Of a stretch of DNA of 64,000 bases, positions 18,190 through 26,246 are shown one piece after another (position 1 is the stretch's first letter; each line of letters opens with the position of its first letter). The notes below the pieces were generated by a model. The model made no database searches. It saw nothing but the letters and a program-made list of their open reading frames with translations, and was not told the DNA's origin. A program made the position numbers and the translations under genes. The stretch is from Paenarthrobacter ilicis (GTDB lineage Bacteria; Actinomycetota; Actinomycetes; Actinomycetales; Micrococcaceae). The stretch covers positions 1,054,001-1,118,000 of the forward strand of contig NZ_JAFBCD010000001.1 in assembly GCF_016907545.1 (NCBI RefSeq). The letters are read 5' to 3'.

Positions 18190-18219
18190 TTGACACTTTG
18201 GAAAGTAGTTTCTTAGGAT
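18190..18219 (+). promoter_or_regulatory. Promoter of the 18250-18995 operon with direct repeats
   Basis: TTGACA (18190-18195) and TAGGAT (18214-18219) are separated by 18 bases. Direct repeats GGAAAGTA at 18181 and 18200 bracket the -35 box at 19-base spacing, a possible site for the winged-helix regulator coded in the same operon. Confidence 0.6.
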
Positions 18220-18249
18220 GAGTGCATCAATTCACATCGAGGGGGAACC

Positions 18250-18693
18250 ATGAGCGACACCACTGGTCACATGTCCGCAGATGAAGCCAAGGAGCTCCTG
18301 GCCAAGGCGGAATCACTTGGCACAACATCAATCAACGCAGCGGCTTGGCCGGTTGCGGTGACGTTCACCAGCTTGGCCATCCTGGGCTCGATGTTGATGA
18401 TCGGAATGCACATAGTCCTGGTGACCGGCTATGGTGCCGCCTTGCTGGCATGCTCCGTGGGCGCATGGGCCGCCATCACTGCCTGCATCTGGCCCATGTT
18501 CCAAAATTCCACCAAGGCCGGGTTCACCAAGCGTTTCCTGACCTCGCTCCTGGCCTATTTCGCCCTCTACGTTGTTGTCCTCGTCATGGGTACTGTCCTG
18601 TTCCGCGACGGTAATCTGTGGTTCTACCTGCCCGCAGCCATCGCCATGGGGGCTGTAGGACTCGCTGCCGCGTTCCGGGAATTGCGCGCATGA
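18250..18693 (+). CDS. Four-helix membrane protein coupled to a winged-helix regulator
   Basis: This 147-residue protein has a soluble N-terminus (about 30 residues) and four hydrophobic segments (about 34-56, 60-80, 97-118 and 122-142). I recognise no named family. GAGGGGG lies just upstream of the ATG. Its stop overlaps the next start as ATGA (18690-18693), so it is translationally coupled to the regulator. Membrane protein/HTH pairs of this kind often form small autoregulated envelope or stress units; that role is inference. Confidence 0.75.
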   Translation: MSDTTGHMSADEAKELLAKAESLGTTSINAAAWPVAVTFTSLAILGSMLMIGMHIVLVTGYGAALLACSVGAWAAITACIWPMFQNSTKAGFTKRFLTSLLAYFALYVVVLVMGTVLFRDGNLWFYLPAAIAMGAVGLAAAFRELRA

Positions 18694-18995
18694 GCGCTCC
18701 GGCGGAACACCCACGCCACCAGCTCAACGAGTTGGTCCATTCCCCGGTCCGGTTCTCCATCATGGCGGCGCTGGCCAAGGCCGAGTCACTGGACTTCAAG
18801 GACCTGCGGGACGCCATCCAAGTCAGCGATTCCGTGCTCAGCAAGCAGCTGGCGATCCTGGAGAAGGCGGAGTTCGTGAAGATCAGGAAGAGCTTCGCTG
18901 GCAAGATGCCGCGGACCTCGGCCAGCCTTACCGCCGCTGGCAGGGATGTGTGGGCGGGACACCTGCGGACGCTGCGGGAGATTGCGGGCGGGTGA
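18690..18995 (+). CDS. Winged-helix transcriptional regulator (HTH_34 type)
   Basis: The protein has 101 residues, almost entirely one winged helix: LNELVHSPVRFSIMAALAKAESLDFKDL, then SDSVLSKQLAILEKAEFVKI and a wing KSFAGKMPRTSASLT. It resembles small ArsR/MarR-like regulators annotated as transcriptional regulators in actinobacteria. The ATG at 18690 overlaps the preceding stop; an upstream in-frame start at 18618 lies inside the membrane gene and is unlikely. It probably controls its own operon through the GGAAAGTA repeats. Confidence 0.85.
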   Translation: MSAPAEHPRHQLNELVHSPVRFSIMAALAKAESLDFKDLRDAIQVSDSVLSKQLAILEKAEFVKIRKSFAGKMPRTSASLTAAGRDVWAGHLRTLREIAGG

Positions 18996-19013
18996 TCTGG
19001 TTCTTAAAGCCCG

Positions 19014-19049
19014 ACGACGGTCCTCGCCTTTGGTGGCGGGGGCCGTCGT
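19014..19049. terminator. Bidirectional terminator between convergent genes
   Basis: ACGACGG (19014-19020) pairs with CCGTCGT (19043-19049), and the stem continues inward (CCTCGCC with GGCGGGG). It lies between the stops of the winged-helix regulator and the ABC transporter gene. Confidence 0.65.
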
Positions 19050-19053
19050 GGTT

Positions 19054-21003
19054 CTAAGTTCTGAGGCCCACCGCTGGATCAGCGCGCGCCGCGGCAGCAG
19101 CTGGGTACACCGCCGAAGTGGCACCGGTAACCATACCCGCGGCTACTCCAATGGCAGCCATGACGGGAGTCATGACAGGTGTCCATCCGTTGACCGCAGA
19201 TAGGGCAATTACAGCCGCTGTCCCGAGAACGCTGCCCGACAGGCCCCCGGCCGTTCCGATGAGGATGCCTTCGAATAGAAACATACGAGCAATGGCCCAC
19301 CTACTTGCACCTAATGCCCGTCTAAGAGCCACCTCGCCGGATCGTGCCTGTACTGATAAGTACATCGCAGTTGCGGCCGTCAAAGAGGCCAGCACAAGGA
19401 GAACTATTGATATTAGCCCGACCATAAGTCCCAGTTCTTCGCCGATACCGGTCTTGAGGCTTCGAAGGTCGGCTACGGTCTGAACGTCGATCGCACCAGG
19501 GCTACCTGGACTCAAGGCTCGTGGGATTGCGTCGCTCAAGGGGGCTGGGGATCCCAGCTTGGTTCTGACCACGTAGGTGGGTTGTAGGTTTCGGATGGAA
19601 AAAGCTGCGGCTGGGTTCAGAAAGATCTTGTCCAGTGCCGAAGCGTCCCTTGAGCTGTTCTCGATAATGGCGATGACGGGTACAGGTGCGCCCTGCACCC
19701 AGATGACGATGCCAGGTGCCGCATTTTGAATTCCAATCGTTGTGGCCGCATTCCTTCCGATCACGGCGAACGGAACCTCGGGATAGACCCTCATATTGTC
19801 CTGCGCCGAGCGCGGCGCCATATCCAGGTCCAAGATCGTCAGGAAGTTGACGTCCGCAACCTCGATTGGTCCACTGAAATACGTTTCGGAGGAAGGCGGG
19901 CGTGAGATAGCCCCATCCGATGGAGCCACCATTGATGTCAGCCCGACGAGTTCAACCCCCTCCAGTGCCCCAACGGAGTCAACGATGGACGATTGTTCGG
20001 TAAGGGTAGGCATCGTGCCGGGGGTGAGCCGGTCGTCTGTGAATCTAACTTCGTCTAGAGCAGCGACATCGAGACGTTCGGCGACCTGCACGGAGGTGGT
20101 CTGAGTGAGTCCATTCGCCGCGGTCAATCCGCCGGCCCCCAAGAGGAAAGCGGCAAGTAGCAACGCGGTTCGCAGTGGTCGGGTCGAGAGCTCATTCAGG
20201 CTATCCGCCACGGAATCAAGAACTCGCAAAAGACTGGACCCAGGGGCGGTGCGCGCCAAGCTTGGCTCGGGTTTCATTGCCTTGAAATGAGGAAGGGAGG
20301 TTGGAACTCGGCCGGAACAAGTCTCGGTCAGTACGCCATCCGTAAGAGAAAGGCGGCGGTCGGCGGCGGCCGCTACTTGCTCATCGTGCGTTATCACAAC
20401 GACGGCTACTCCGCTTTGTGCCATCATTCGAAGATCCTCAATGACCAACATTGTGTTCATTGAATCCAAGTTGCCGGTGGGTTCATCGGCCAGTAACACT
20501 CGAGGGCCAGGTGCCATCGCTCGGGCGATGGCGAGTCGCTGACGCTCACCGCCGGACAGCAATCCCGCGCGAACATTGGCGCGGTCGGCAAGCCTGAATT
20601 GGGTCAGAACTCTAGTCACCGCGACTGACCTCTGTCTGGTGGGTGCTCCTTGAATCCTCAAACCGAGCGCGGCATTTAGCGCTGCTGGTTCGTGAGAGAG
20701 AACGAATGAGTTCTGAAAGATGAAGCCTATTGTTTCCGACCTCAGTTTATTACGCTGTTTTTCGGTCAAATCTTCTGTGCGCCGCCCCATCACTTCTAGG
20801 TTGCCGCCGGTAGGACTGTCCAAGAGGCCGAGAAGATTCAGGAGTGTACTCTTCCCTGACCCTGAAGGACCTACTATTGCAACAAATTCTCCCTCACGCA
20901 CGGTGAAGCTGGCCTCATCCAAAGCGATGGTCGAAACTGCGCCGTCGTAGACGCGCCTCAAATGCTTTGCTTGCAAGGCAACGCCTGAGCTGGGATTTCT
21001 CAT
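19054..21003 (-). CDS. MacB-like ABC transporter, fused ATPase and permease
   Basis: This 649-residue protein starts with an ATPase domain: Walker A GPSGSGKS near 45, signature LSGGERQR near 150, Walker B VLLADEPTGNLDS near 168. It continues into a MacB-type permease with one membrane segment near 278-300, a large extracytoplasmic domain, and three C-terminal segments (about 530-640, with RSGEVALRRALGASR between). MacB-type mechanotransmission moves substrates outside the membrane rather than across it. It overlaps the adaptor gene start by four bases. Local GC and codon use look lower than in flanking genes. Substrate unknown; the secreted I36-like protein of the same operon is a candidate. 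Confidence 0.85.
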   Translation of the reverse strand: MRNPSSGVALQAKHLRRVYDGAVSTIALDEASFTVREGEFVAIVGPSGSGKSTLLNLLGLLDSPTGGNLEVMGRRTEDLTEKQRNKLRSETIGFIFQNSFVLSHEPAALNAALGLRIQGAPTRQRSVAVTRVLTQFRLADRANVRAGLLSGGERQRLAIARAMAPGPRVLLADEPTGNLDSMNTMLVIEDLRMMAQSGVAVVVITHDEQVAAAADRRLSLTDGVLTETCSGRVPTSLPHFKAMKPEPSLARTAPGSSLLRVLDSVADSLNELSTRPLRTALLLAAFLLGAGGLTAANGLTQTTSVQVAERLDVAALDEVRFTDDRLTPGTMPTLTEQSSIVDSVGALEGVELVGLTSMVAPSDGAISRPPSSETYFSGPIEVADVNFLTILDLDMAPRSAQDNMRVYPEVPFAVIGRNAATTIGIQNAAPGIVIWVQGAPVPVIAIIENSSRDASALDKIFLNPAAAFSIRNLQPTYVVRTKLGSPAPLSDAIPRALSPGSPGAIDVQTVADLRSLKTGIGEELGLMVGLISIVLLVLASLTAATAMYLSVQARSGEVALRRALGASRWAIARMFLFEGILIGTAGGLSGSVLGTAAVIALSAVNGWTPVMTPVMAAIGVAAGMVTGATSAVYPAAAAARADPAVGLRT

Positions 21004-22112
21004 GGGATTCGAACCTGTTGGCCAGCTGTAAGAGGTGTGACCGATTCAACGGCAGCCCACCCGGAATCCTGCGCTTTCACCTTTATGTCGACCCTTTGGT
21101 ATATGGTCTTTTCCGAATTACCGGACGAATCCGGCACGAGCACCTCAACAAATGGCCCGGATCCGTCGTGCTGGATTCCAATGAGTGGCACCGCAAGCTT
21201 TTCTTGGGGAGGCGTCACGCCCTGCACGGTGATCTGCTTGTCAGGGATCAACCAAGCTGAGCCTTGAAAAGGAACGGAGATAGTGACATCCCTTCCGGGT
21301 CCTTCACCGCTGGGTCCGGGTTTGTCCGTAAATCCACCCACGGATAGGACGTCACTTTCCACGGATTCGTTTCCCAGCGAAAGGCGGACCTTAATGCCTG
21401 CCGAGAGAACATCAGCGTCGACTACGGAGGCACGCGCCACGACGGTGTCCGGTGTTGTTTGGATCGTGATGAGAGCTGTTGTCTCTGTGATTAGCGTTGC
21501 TAAGCCAGCAGATTGGGCTACTACACCCCTGTTTCCAGGGATCTGAGCGAAGTCCCCAACCCTGAACGCGGGCTTGCCGGGCGGGACGAGCCCGTCCCCA
21601 CTGTAAATCCGGTTAAGGGCGTCGCGGGAGACCGCATCAAGCTTCCCTGAGATTTGGACGGAGTTGAAGCCCATCGTCCGTAGGGCTTCTTGGAGTTGAG
21701 TGACGTCGTCTCCCGAATCACCGATGTCCAAGTCTCTGTAGATGGGGACATTATCGGGAAGCAAAAATACCGGTTGCCCTCCGACAGCGCCAAGGAACGA
21801 CCCTGGCGCAACCACCGTCCCTACCGGCGGACCGGGCTTGGTGACGACGTGCCGATAGGAGGTTCCCGAAGTGGGGGGACTGACAACTGTGGTCTGGCCC
21901 CGGACGACCACCCCTTTGAGCGCCAACTGCTTGTCTACAACCTTCAATGAAACTGGATAAGTGACCTCCAAGCGCCGCTGGGCGTTGTTCAGAGCTTCGT
22001 CGTTCGGGCCTTTAACCGTGGCTCCGGCCCAAAAGGCTGCTGTGAGAAGTACGAGCAAGATGAGGAAGAAAGTGAATATTCTTGCTGGATGGAGAACACG
22101 TCGTACTTTCAT
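21000..22112 (-). CDS. Membrane-anchored adaptor with peptidoglycan-binding-like domain
   Basis: From the ATG at 22112 the protein has 370 residues: a basic N-terminus, a hydrophobic anchor (about 11-35), a HlyD/MacA-like outer part, and an inserted peptidoglycan-binding-1-like domain about 120-175 (DIGDSGDDVTQLQEALRTMG). Such proteins work with MacB-like ABC proteins in Gram-positive cell envelopes. Its stop overlaps the ABC start (ATGA 21000-21003). A longer frame to 22295 exists but would enter the upstream gene; the chosen start directly precedes the anchor. Confidence 0.75.
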   Translation of the reverse strand: MKVRRVLHPARIFTFFLILLVLLTAAFWAGATVKGPNDEALNNAQRRLEVTYPVSLKVVDKQLALKGVVVRGQTTVVSPPTSGTSYRHVVTKPGPPVGTVVAPGSFLGAVGGQPVFLLPDNVPIYRDLDIGDSGDDVTQLQEALRTMGFNSVQISGKLDAVSRDALNRIYSGDGLVPPGKPAFRVGDFAQIPGNRGVVAQSAGLATLITETTALITIQTTPDTVVARASVVDADVLSAGIKVRLSLGNESVESDVLSVGGFTDKPGPSGEGPGRDVTISVPFQGSAWLIPDKQITVQGVTPPQEKLAVPLIGIQHDGSGPFVEVLVPDSSGNSEKTIYQRVDIKVKAQDSGWAAVESVTPLTAGQQVRIP

Positions 22113-22170
22113 GCCGACCAACGAGGCTCCGTTGTCTCTAGTGTCAGCTAAGTGCGGGCTCAAGGTTGTT

Positions 22171-22992
22171 CTAGTCCCCAACAAAGGCTGCGACCGTTTG
22201 AGCGGCTTCATGCAGCGTCTTCTCGATTTTCTGCCGTTGGGCCAGCAACCCTGCTTCGTTATCTGAAATGAGCGTTGCTTGGTACGACGCTTCAATATCA
22301 GCCATCTTCTGTACGAAGTCCATGTCTTCTTTGCATCGGACGTCCGATATAGCCACCCTGCTCGCCGTTTCGGCGTCGCTGCGGGCTTCGATTGGACTCC
22401 ACGTTTCGTTGTCTTTGAACGTAGCTCCCTTCGCTTGAAGACAGGTTTTCCATGCTTGAACTAGTTCTATGGTCTTTGGATCCTTTTTGGCTGCGGCGGT
22501 AGCCCTCGCGGCAAGCTGAACGGAGAGTGCGTTTTGGTCAGCCCCATAGCTTGTGGAGGGCACCGCCTCACCAAGGCAAGAATCCCACTGGCGATTGAAC
22601 TCGACAGTTTTGGTCTCTAGTTGTGGGGTGCCCAGGTTCTCTTCGGGCCGCCCGTATCCGTACTGCTCTGCCGTTGACATCAGCCAGATTCCGTAGGGTC
22701 GCTCAGCAGCCGAAGTCCTGTCTTTAAACGAACCGATGAGGTCAATAGGTTGCCCGTTCTTGGACATACACTGCTGAATCCGGATACTTCCAGCACGTTC
22801 GATGAGGTTCAGCTCTTGAGTGGAGACAGAGTATCCGTCCAGCGGGTAAACGATTGATTCCATGTCTGACCGAAGCAGTGCTGTGCCATGGCCTGGGCTG
22901 ATGCCGATATCTGATGGCGATGGGTTGCCCCCGCATGCCGTGAGCATCACCGTGAAAACAAGGGACGGAGCAACGAGTTGGCGTAACAGCAT
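22171..22992 (-). CDS. Putative lipoprotein of the MacB-like operon
   Basis: From the ATG at 22992 (AAGGAA upstream) the protein has a lipoprotein signal peptide ending in a LTAC lipobox near residue 20, then a 253-residue extracytoplasmic part with several conserved-looking cysteines (QQCMSKNG, WDSCLGEA, WKTCLQAKG, VRCKEDMDF) that may form disulfides. I know no family for it. It lies between the secreted I36-like gene and the adaptor, 58 bases from the latter, on the same strand. An envelope partner or substrate-binding role is inference. Confidence 0.7.
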   Translation of the reverse strand: MLLRQLVAPSLVFTVMLTACGGNPSPSDIGISPGHGTALLRSDMESIVYPLDGYSVSTQELNLIERAGSIRIQQCMSKNGQPIDLIGSFKDRTSAAERPYGIWLMSTAEQYGYGRPEENLGTPQLETKTVEFNRQWDSCLGEAVPSTSYGADQNALSVQLAARATAAAKKDPKTIELVQAWKTCLQAKGATFKDNETWSPIEARSDAETASRVAISDVRCKEDMDFVQKMADIEASYQATLISDNEAGLLAQRQKIEKTLHEAAQTVAAFVGD

Positions 22993-23076
22993 GGGTTCCT
23001 TCAAGTTGTAGAGGAGCTGATGTCCGGGCTCAGCGATAGTGCGAAGCCGGGGCATTAGTCCATTCCGCAGATGGGC

Positions 23077-23460
23077 CTAAAGTGACAAGCTCGAAATGAT
23101 GTCAGAGTATGTGTAAGGCCAGTTGTACGGGACGCCGTAGTTCGTGAGGTAGCCAACGTCTTCGCCCGGTGCCAGTTGTAACCAAGTGCCAGACCAGTTT
23201 GTGTCTGCGTACAACGTGGAGACTCTGGATGATCGGCTGTCAACAGAACTTGCTTGGTCGTTCATGCCGGCTCCGACGTAATTGACAGAACCGCTGTAAC
23301 TCACCTTGAACCCTGCATAATTCGTGTCCTGCCATAGGCACATCGCATATTGGCAGTCGTAAGCGGCCTGTGCGGGAGCGCTGCCTACGGCGACACCTGC
23401 TCCTGCAAGCAGCAAGGTCGTTGCAGCGATTGCAACACGTCGATTCTGCGCGTTATTCAT
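23077..23460 (-). CDS. Secreted peptidase inhibitor I36-like (beta/gamma-crystallin fold) protein
   Basis: From the ATG at 23460 the 127-residue precursor has a signal peptide (NRRVAIAATTLLLAGAGVAV, cleavage after AQAA) and a mature part of about 95 residues. DCQYAMCLWQDTNYAGFKV and NDQASSVDSRSSRVSTLYADTN match the I36/SMI family: one Cys pair and a duplicated Greek-key pattern. Known relatives inhibit metalloproteases, but many are uncharacterised. It heads an operon with the lipoprotein, adaptor and MacB-like ABC protein. Inhibition is not demonstrated by sequence. Confidence 0.8.
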   Translation of the reverse strand: MNNAQNRRVAIAATTLLLAGAGVAVGSAPAQAAYDCQYAMCLWQDTNYAGFKVSYSGSVNYVGAGMNDQASSVDSRSSRVSTLYADTNWSGTWLQLAPGEDVGYLTNYGVPYNWPYTYSDIISSLSL

Positions 23461-23594
23461 TGAAATTCCCCTCTTTGGCGAATGGGGCAGCATCATTGCT
23501 GCCCCGGCAATCCAACAGAAGGCAAACCACCCAGCTGCAAATCTCTACGGCCGTCATGATGTGCCGGGAGCCACAATGCCCTATAAAAAGACAA

Positions 23595-23686
23595 CTAGGT
23601 GGTGAAAAAGATCATCTAGGTGCCGTTTTGGGTCAAATTAGGTGCCAGATTCGGCTGCCACAGCCTGAAAAGCTGACGTCTAGGTG
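23595..23686 (+). repeat. CTAGGTG phased repeat array, copy A
   Basis: Heptamers CTAGGTG, CTAGGTG, TTAGGTG and CTAGGTG begin at 23595, 23616, 23638 and 23680 (steps 21, 22 and 42). Spacers carry a GTTTTGGGTCAAA-like core. Two similar arrays lie at 33951-34061 and 38077-38189. It lies in the roughly 300-base gap between the I36-like gene start (23460) and the end of the minus-strand gene at 23760; nothing else coding is seen there. Confidence 0.8.
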
Positions 23687-23759
23687 CTGGGAGGGCGCCG
23701 CCGTGGGTTGTGTACTATTGCGTCGGCCCTATCTGCGGGCCTCGCCAAAAAGTGAGTCC

Positions 23760-24830
23760 TTAGCCAGTTCCCACTAGGTCCCAGCGGTCTTCCTGATTCG
23801 ACCGCCAGAACTGTCGGGGTTCCTCATTTTCGCGGGCTACGTCCCTGAGCCAGATGGTGCTGCCGGGGTCCCAGCCCGCGATGACTGAGGCCGTGTCTCC
23901 ATCGACGGACAATGCCCGTCCTGCTGCACTGAGATAACCGATGACCGTGAGATGGACGGCGTCCCATTGTGCCGATGCCTGCTCCCAATCAGGAATGACC
24001 CACCTTACGTGCCTACCGGTGGTGCGGAACCAGTCGTGCCGCCGTGATGCGGTGACTTCAAGGGGGAAAGCCCGGCACAGATCAGTCCAATCCTCGGCCG
24101 AGCGAATTTCAAGGATTCGTCCGGACCCGCTGACGGGGATGGTGGTGGCAAATTCCCAGCCGAGTGAATCTTCTACCAAACTGAGCCCCTCTGGAATCTG
24201 TGGGACTGTCTGCACCAGTCCGTGGGCGATGGACCACCACTCACCCCCGTAGTTGGCGTGGGGGTCTTGCGGCCGTTCGCGTACAGCCCGTAGTTCCTCG
24301 GACCGTTCCTTTCGTGCCCAGTCGGCCAGGGTTTGTCGCGGGTTTCGGGGGAGTGGAGTGGGGTCGCCCGAAACACGCCAGTCGATCGCCCACTGGCCGG
24401 GTTGGAAGCCTCGCAGCCACCACTGCGCGGCTGGCATCAGAAGCACCTTCTCAGCAATGCGGGCTGACGAAACCCTTACCTCCGGGGTGTCGGCCAAAAC
24501 ATCCACGCCGTCGGGTTGCTGCCAGTATCTGGCGGCATCTACGGCCTGCGGCAGCGCACGTTGAACAAGATCATCATCAATGAGGGACAGATCCAACATG
24601 GCGATGATGTTGGCGACCTCAGCAACACTGAGCATCGATGTTGGGACGGGCTCAAGCGGGCCTGAACCCAATGAATATCGGACGACCCGCGATTTGCTGT
24701 AACTGGGTTCAAGGTCAAAGCCCAGTTCCAGGATGGCTCGCCGAACATCCGCGTCCGCCTCCATCGCCAGCTCCAGGCACAGGCGACGCCCACGTGGACC
24801 CAAAAGCAACGAATCGGCGTCAGTCAACAT
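23760..24830 (-). CDS. Hypothetical protein, 356 residues
   Basis: I do not recognise a family. The protein is soluble, Trp-rich (AAQWWLRGFQPGQWAIDW, then GEWWSIAHGL) and starts with MLTDADSLLLGPRGRRLCLELA. It has no signal peptide. I chose the ATG at 24830, with GGATGGG upstream; a longer frame to 24893 would overlap the small plus-strand gene at 24873. The genes are divergent, so a shared promoter region lies at 24831-24872. Similar proteins occur as unnamed Arthrobacter proteins, from memory. Confidence 0.65.
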   Translation of the reverse strand: MLTDADSLLLGPRGRRLCLELAMEADADVRRAILELGFDLEPSYSKSRVVRYSLGSGPLEPVPTSMLSVAEVANIIAMLDLSLIDDDLVQRALPQAVDAARYWQQPDGVDVLADTPEVRVSSARIAEKVLLMPAAQWWLRGFQPGQWAIDWRVSGDPTPLPRNPRQTLADWARKERSEELRAVRERPQDPHANYGGEWWSIAHGLVQTVPQIPEGLSLVEDSLGWEFATTIPVSGSGRILEIRSAEDWTDLCRAFPLEVTASRRHDWFRTTGRHVRWVIPDWEQASAQWDAVHLTVIGYLSAAGRALSVDGDTASVIAGWDPGSTIWLRDVARENEEPRQFWRSNQEDRWDLVGTG

Positions 24831-24872
24831 CCGCCCATCCTGCCACGCCCGCACTGAACTAGGGTGACCCAT

Positions 24873-25040
24873 ATGAACAGCAAAGTTCCCCACCCACTCC
24901 AGGTGGCTTCATTCTTTGCCCTGGCTATGGTCTTCGCGGCATGGCAGCCATTTGCGTTGTGGCGTGTCGCTGCTGCGGCCCTGATGTTGGGATTCGGTTG
25001 CTACGGCATCTATCAGTTGCGTCGAGGCAAGCGAACTTAG
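24873..25040 (+). CDS. Small membrane protein, 55 residues
   Basis: An ATG at 24873 opens a short frame with two hydrophobic stretches (VASFFALAMVFAAW and VAAAALMLGFGCYGIYQL) and a basic end (RRGKRT). The stop at 25040 overlaps the convergent gene stop by four bases. Third-position GC is high, as in neighbours. The function is unknown; a two-helix membrane peptide is the safest description. Confidence 0.55.
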   Translation: MNSKVPHPLQVASFFALAMVFAAWQPFALWRVAAAALMLGFGCYGIYQLRRGKRT

Positions 25041-25624
25041 CTTGGTTGGTCCCGGCGGAGGCGATCCTGCAAGTCGGGGTCGCCAAATCCGGCGACGAAC
25101 CCGAAGTTGTGTTTATCGTTCTCCGGCGGAAACTCACGCTCAAGCTTCAGTGCCGTCGTGGGTGTGAAGAACGTCTTCGCTATCCCGCTTTCCGTGTCGA
25201 AGGTGAAGGACCCGAAGATGGTCGGATCAACGCGGTGCCTGAGCAGAAGCGTTGTATCGGAACCGTTCACTTCGCAGGCGATTGGGTGATAGTCGTCCAG
25301 ACGACGGCCCCAAATGGGTAGCGACAGAGGAAACGAGAGTTGAACTGACTCAGGGAAAGACGCGGGGATGCGATCAATGGAGAGGGCATAGGGTTCATCC
25401 ACGCCGTCAGTCTGGATGATCAGTCGTTGGGTATCGAACGTGCGCGTAGGACCGTTCGGCCGGCTCGTCGCAGACCACATAAAAGCTCTGGGATACACCG
25501 AGATGGCGTAACTCATCATGTGGTTGAGGCCTTGGCAGAAGACCGTCCCCTTGTAGGCGCTTGACTGCCCACCGCCCATTGCCTTGCCTATTGCGATCGC
25601 CAGTTGCTCAGAGGAAGTGTCCAC
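25037..25624 (-). CDS. Hypothetical protein, 195 residues
   Basis: A soluble protein without a signal peptide, beginning at a GTG (25624). Beta-rich segments dominate (RTFDTQRLIIQTDGVDEPYALSI, then FGSFTFDTESGIAKTFFTP). I know no family. It is convergent with the 55-residue membrane protein and lies 31 bases from the MarR stop on the same strand, so it may be downstream in the MarR transcript. Confidence 0.6.
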   Translation of the reverse strand: MDTSSEQLAIAIGKAMGGGQSSAYKGTVFCQGLNHMMSYAISVYPRAFMWSATSRPNGPTRTFDTQRLIIQTDGVDEPYALSIDRIPASFPESVQLSFPLSLPIWGRRLDDYHPIACEVNGSDTTLLLRHRVDPTIFGSFTFDTESGIAKTFFTPTTALKLEREFPPENDKHNFGFVAGFGDPDLQDRLRRDQPS

Positions 25625-25655
25625 GCCTCATCCTTGCATGGGTGCCGTCGCCCGC

Positions 25656-26159
25656 TTAGGCGGGTTCGCCGTCGTCGTTCATCAAAAGGAACTTGCGCAG
25701 GAGGTTCGCCAGCTGGGCCTGCTCAGTCTTGGACATTCCGTCGAGCATCCGTTGCTGGTTCCCGACGTGGTGCTCCACCACCTCGTCTACCAGGGTGCGA
25801 CCCTCAGGGGTAAGGCTGATCAGCAGTTGGCGGCGATTATGCGGATTCGTCTCCCTGTGGACCAAGCCTCGGGATACCAGCCGATCCACGCGGTTGGTCA
25901 TGGCGGCGGAGCCGATCATGGTCAGGCTCGCGAGCCTGCCTGGCGTGAGCGGAGCTTCAGCTGCCGACCGCCGGAGTGTTGCCAGGACGTCGAACTCCCA
26001 GGGTTCCAGGCCGAACCGGATCATGAACCGCTGAACGTCCAAGCCCACCAGTCGACTCGCTCTGTTGAGCCGGCCCAGAACGCCCATGGAGCTGACGTCC
26101 ACGTCGGGCCGCTCCTTGTTCCACTGTTCAAGAATCAGGTCTACTGCGTCGCGATCCAT
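25656..26159 (-). CDS. MarR family transcriptional regulator
   Basis: From the ATG at 26159 (GGGAGG four bases upstream) the protein has 167 residues with a MarR winged helix: LEPWEFDVLATLRRS, then PGRLASLTMIGSAAMTNRVDRLVSRGLVHR, and the wing DNRR-like NPHNRRQLL. It is divergent from the EamA transporter gene, and the 87-base space holds AT-rich repeats. It probably represses that transporter and itself, with a small molecule as inducer; both are inference from the layout. Confidence 0.88.
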   Translation of the reverse strand: MDRDAVDLILEQWNKERPDVDVSSMGVLGRLNRASRLVGLDVQRFMIRFGLEPWEFDVLATLRRSAAEAPLTPGRLASLTMIGSAAMTNRVDRLVSRGLVHRETNPHNRRQLLISLTPEGRTLVDEVVEHHVGNQQRMLDGMSKTEQAQLANLLRKFLLMNDDGEPA

Positions 26160-26208
26160 CACCCTCCCATGCTTGACCTCAAACAGTACAGCACCTACAT
26201 TGTCTTCT

Positions 26209-26246
26209 ATCAAATAGTTCGACATCAAAATGTTTGGAATCAAATA
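26209..26246. promoter_or_regulatory. Three ATCAAA-type direct repeats at 15-bp steps between marR and eamA-like genes
   Basis: ATCAAATA (26209), ATCAAAAT (26224) and ATCAAATA (26239) recur every 15 bases in an unusually AT-rich stretch, ending at the EamA start codon. A CAAA-ATG-TTTG dyad (26226-26236) lies inside. This is a likely MarR operator region overlapping the transporter ribosome-binding area. Confidence 0.5.

Noticed and set aside
21000..21030. GGGATTCGAACC-like string resembling the T-arm of a tRNA
   Set aside because: It lies at the coding end of the adaptor gene and no acceptor, D or anticodon stems can be formed around it.
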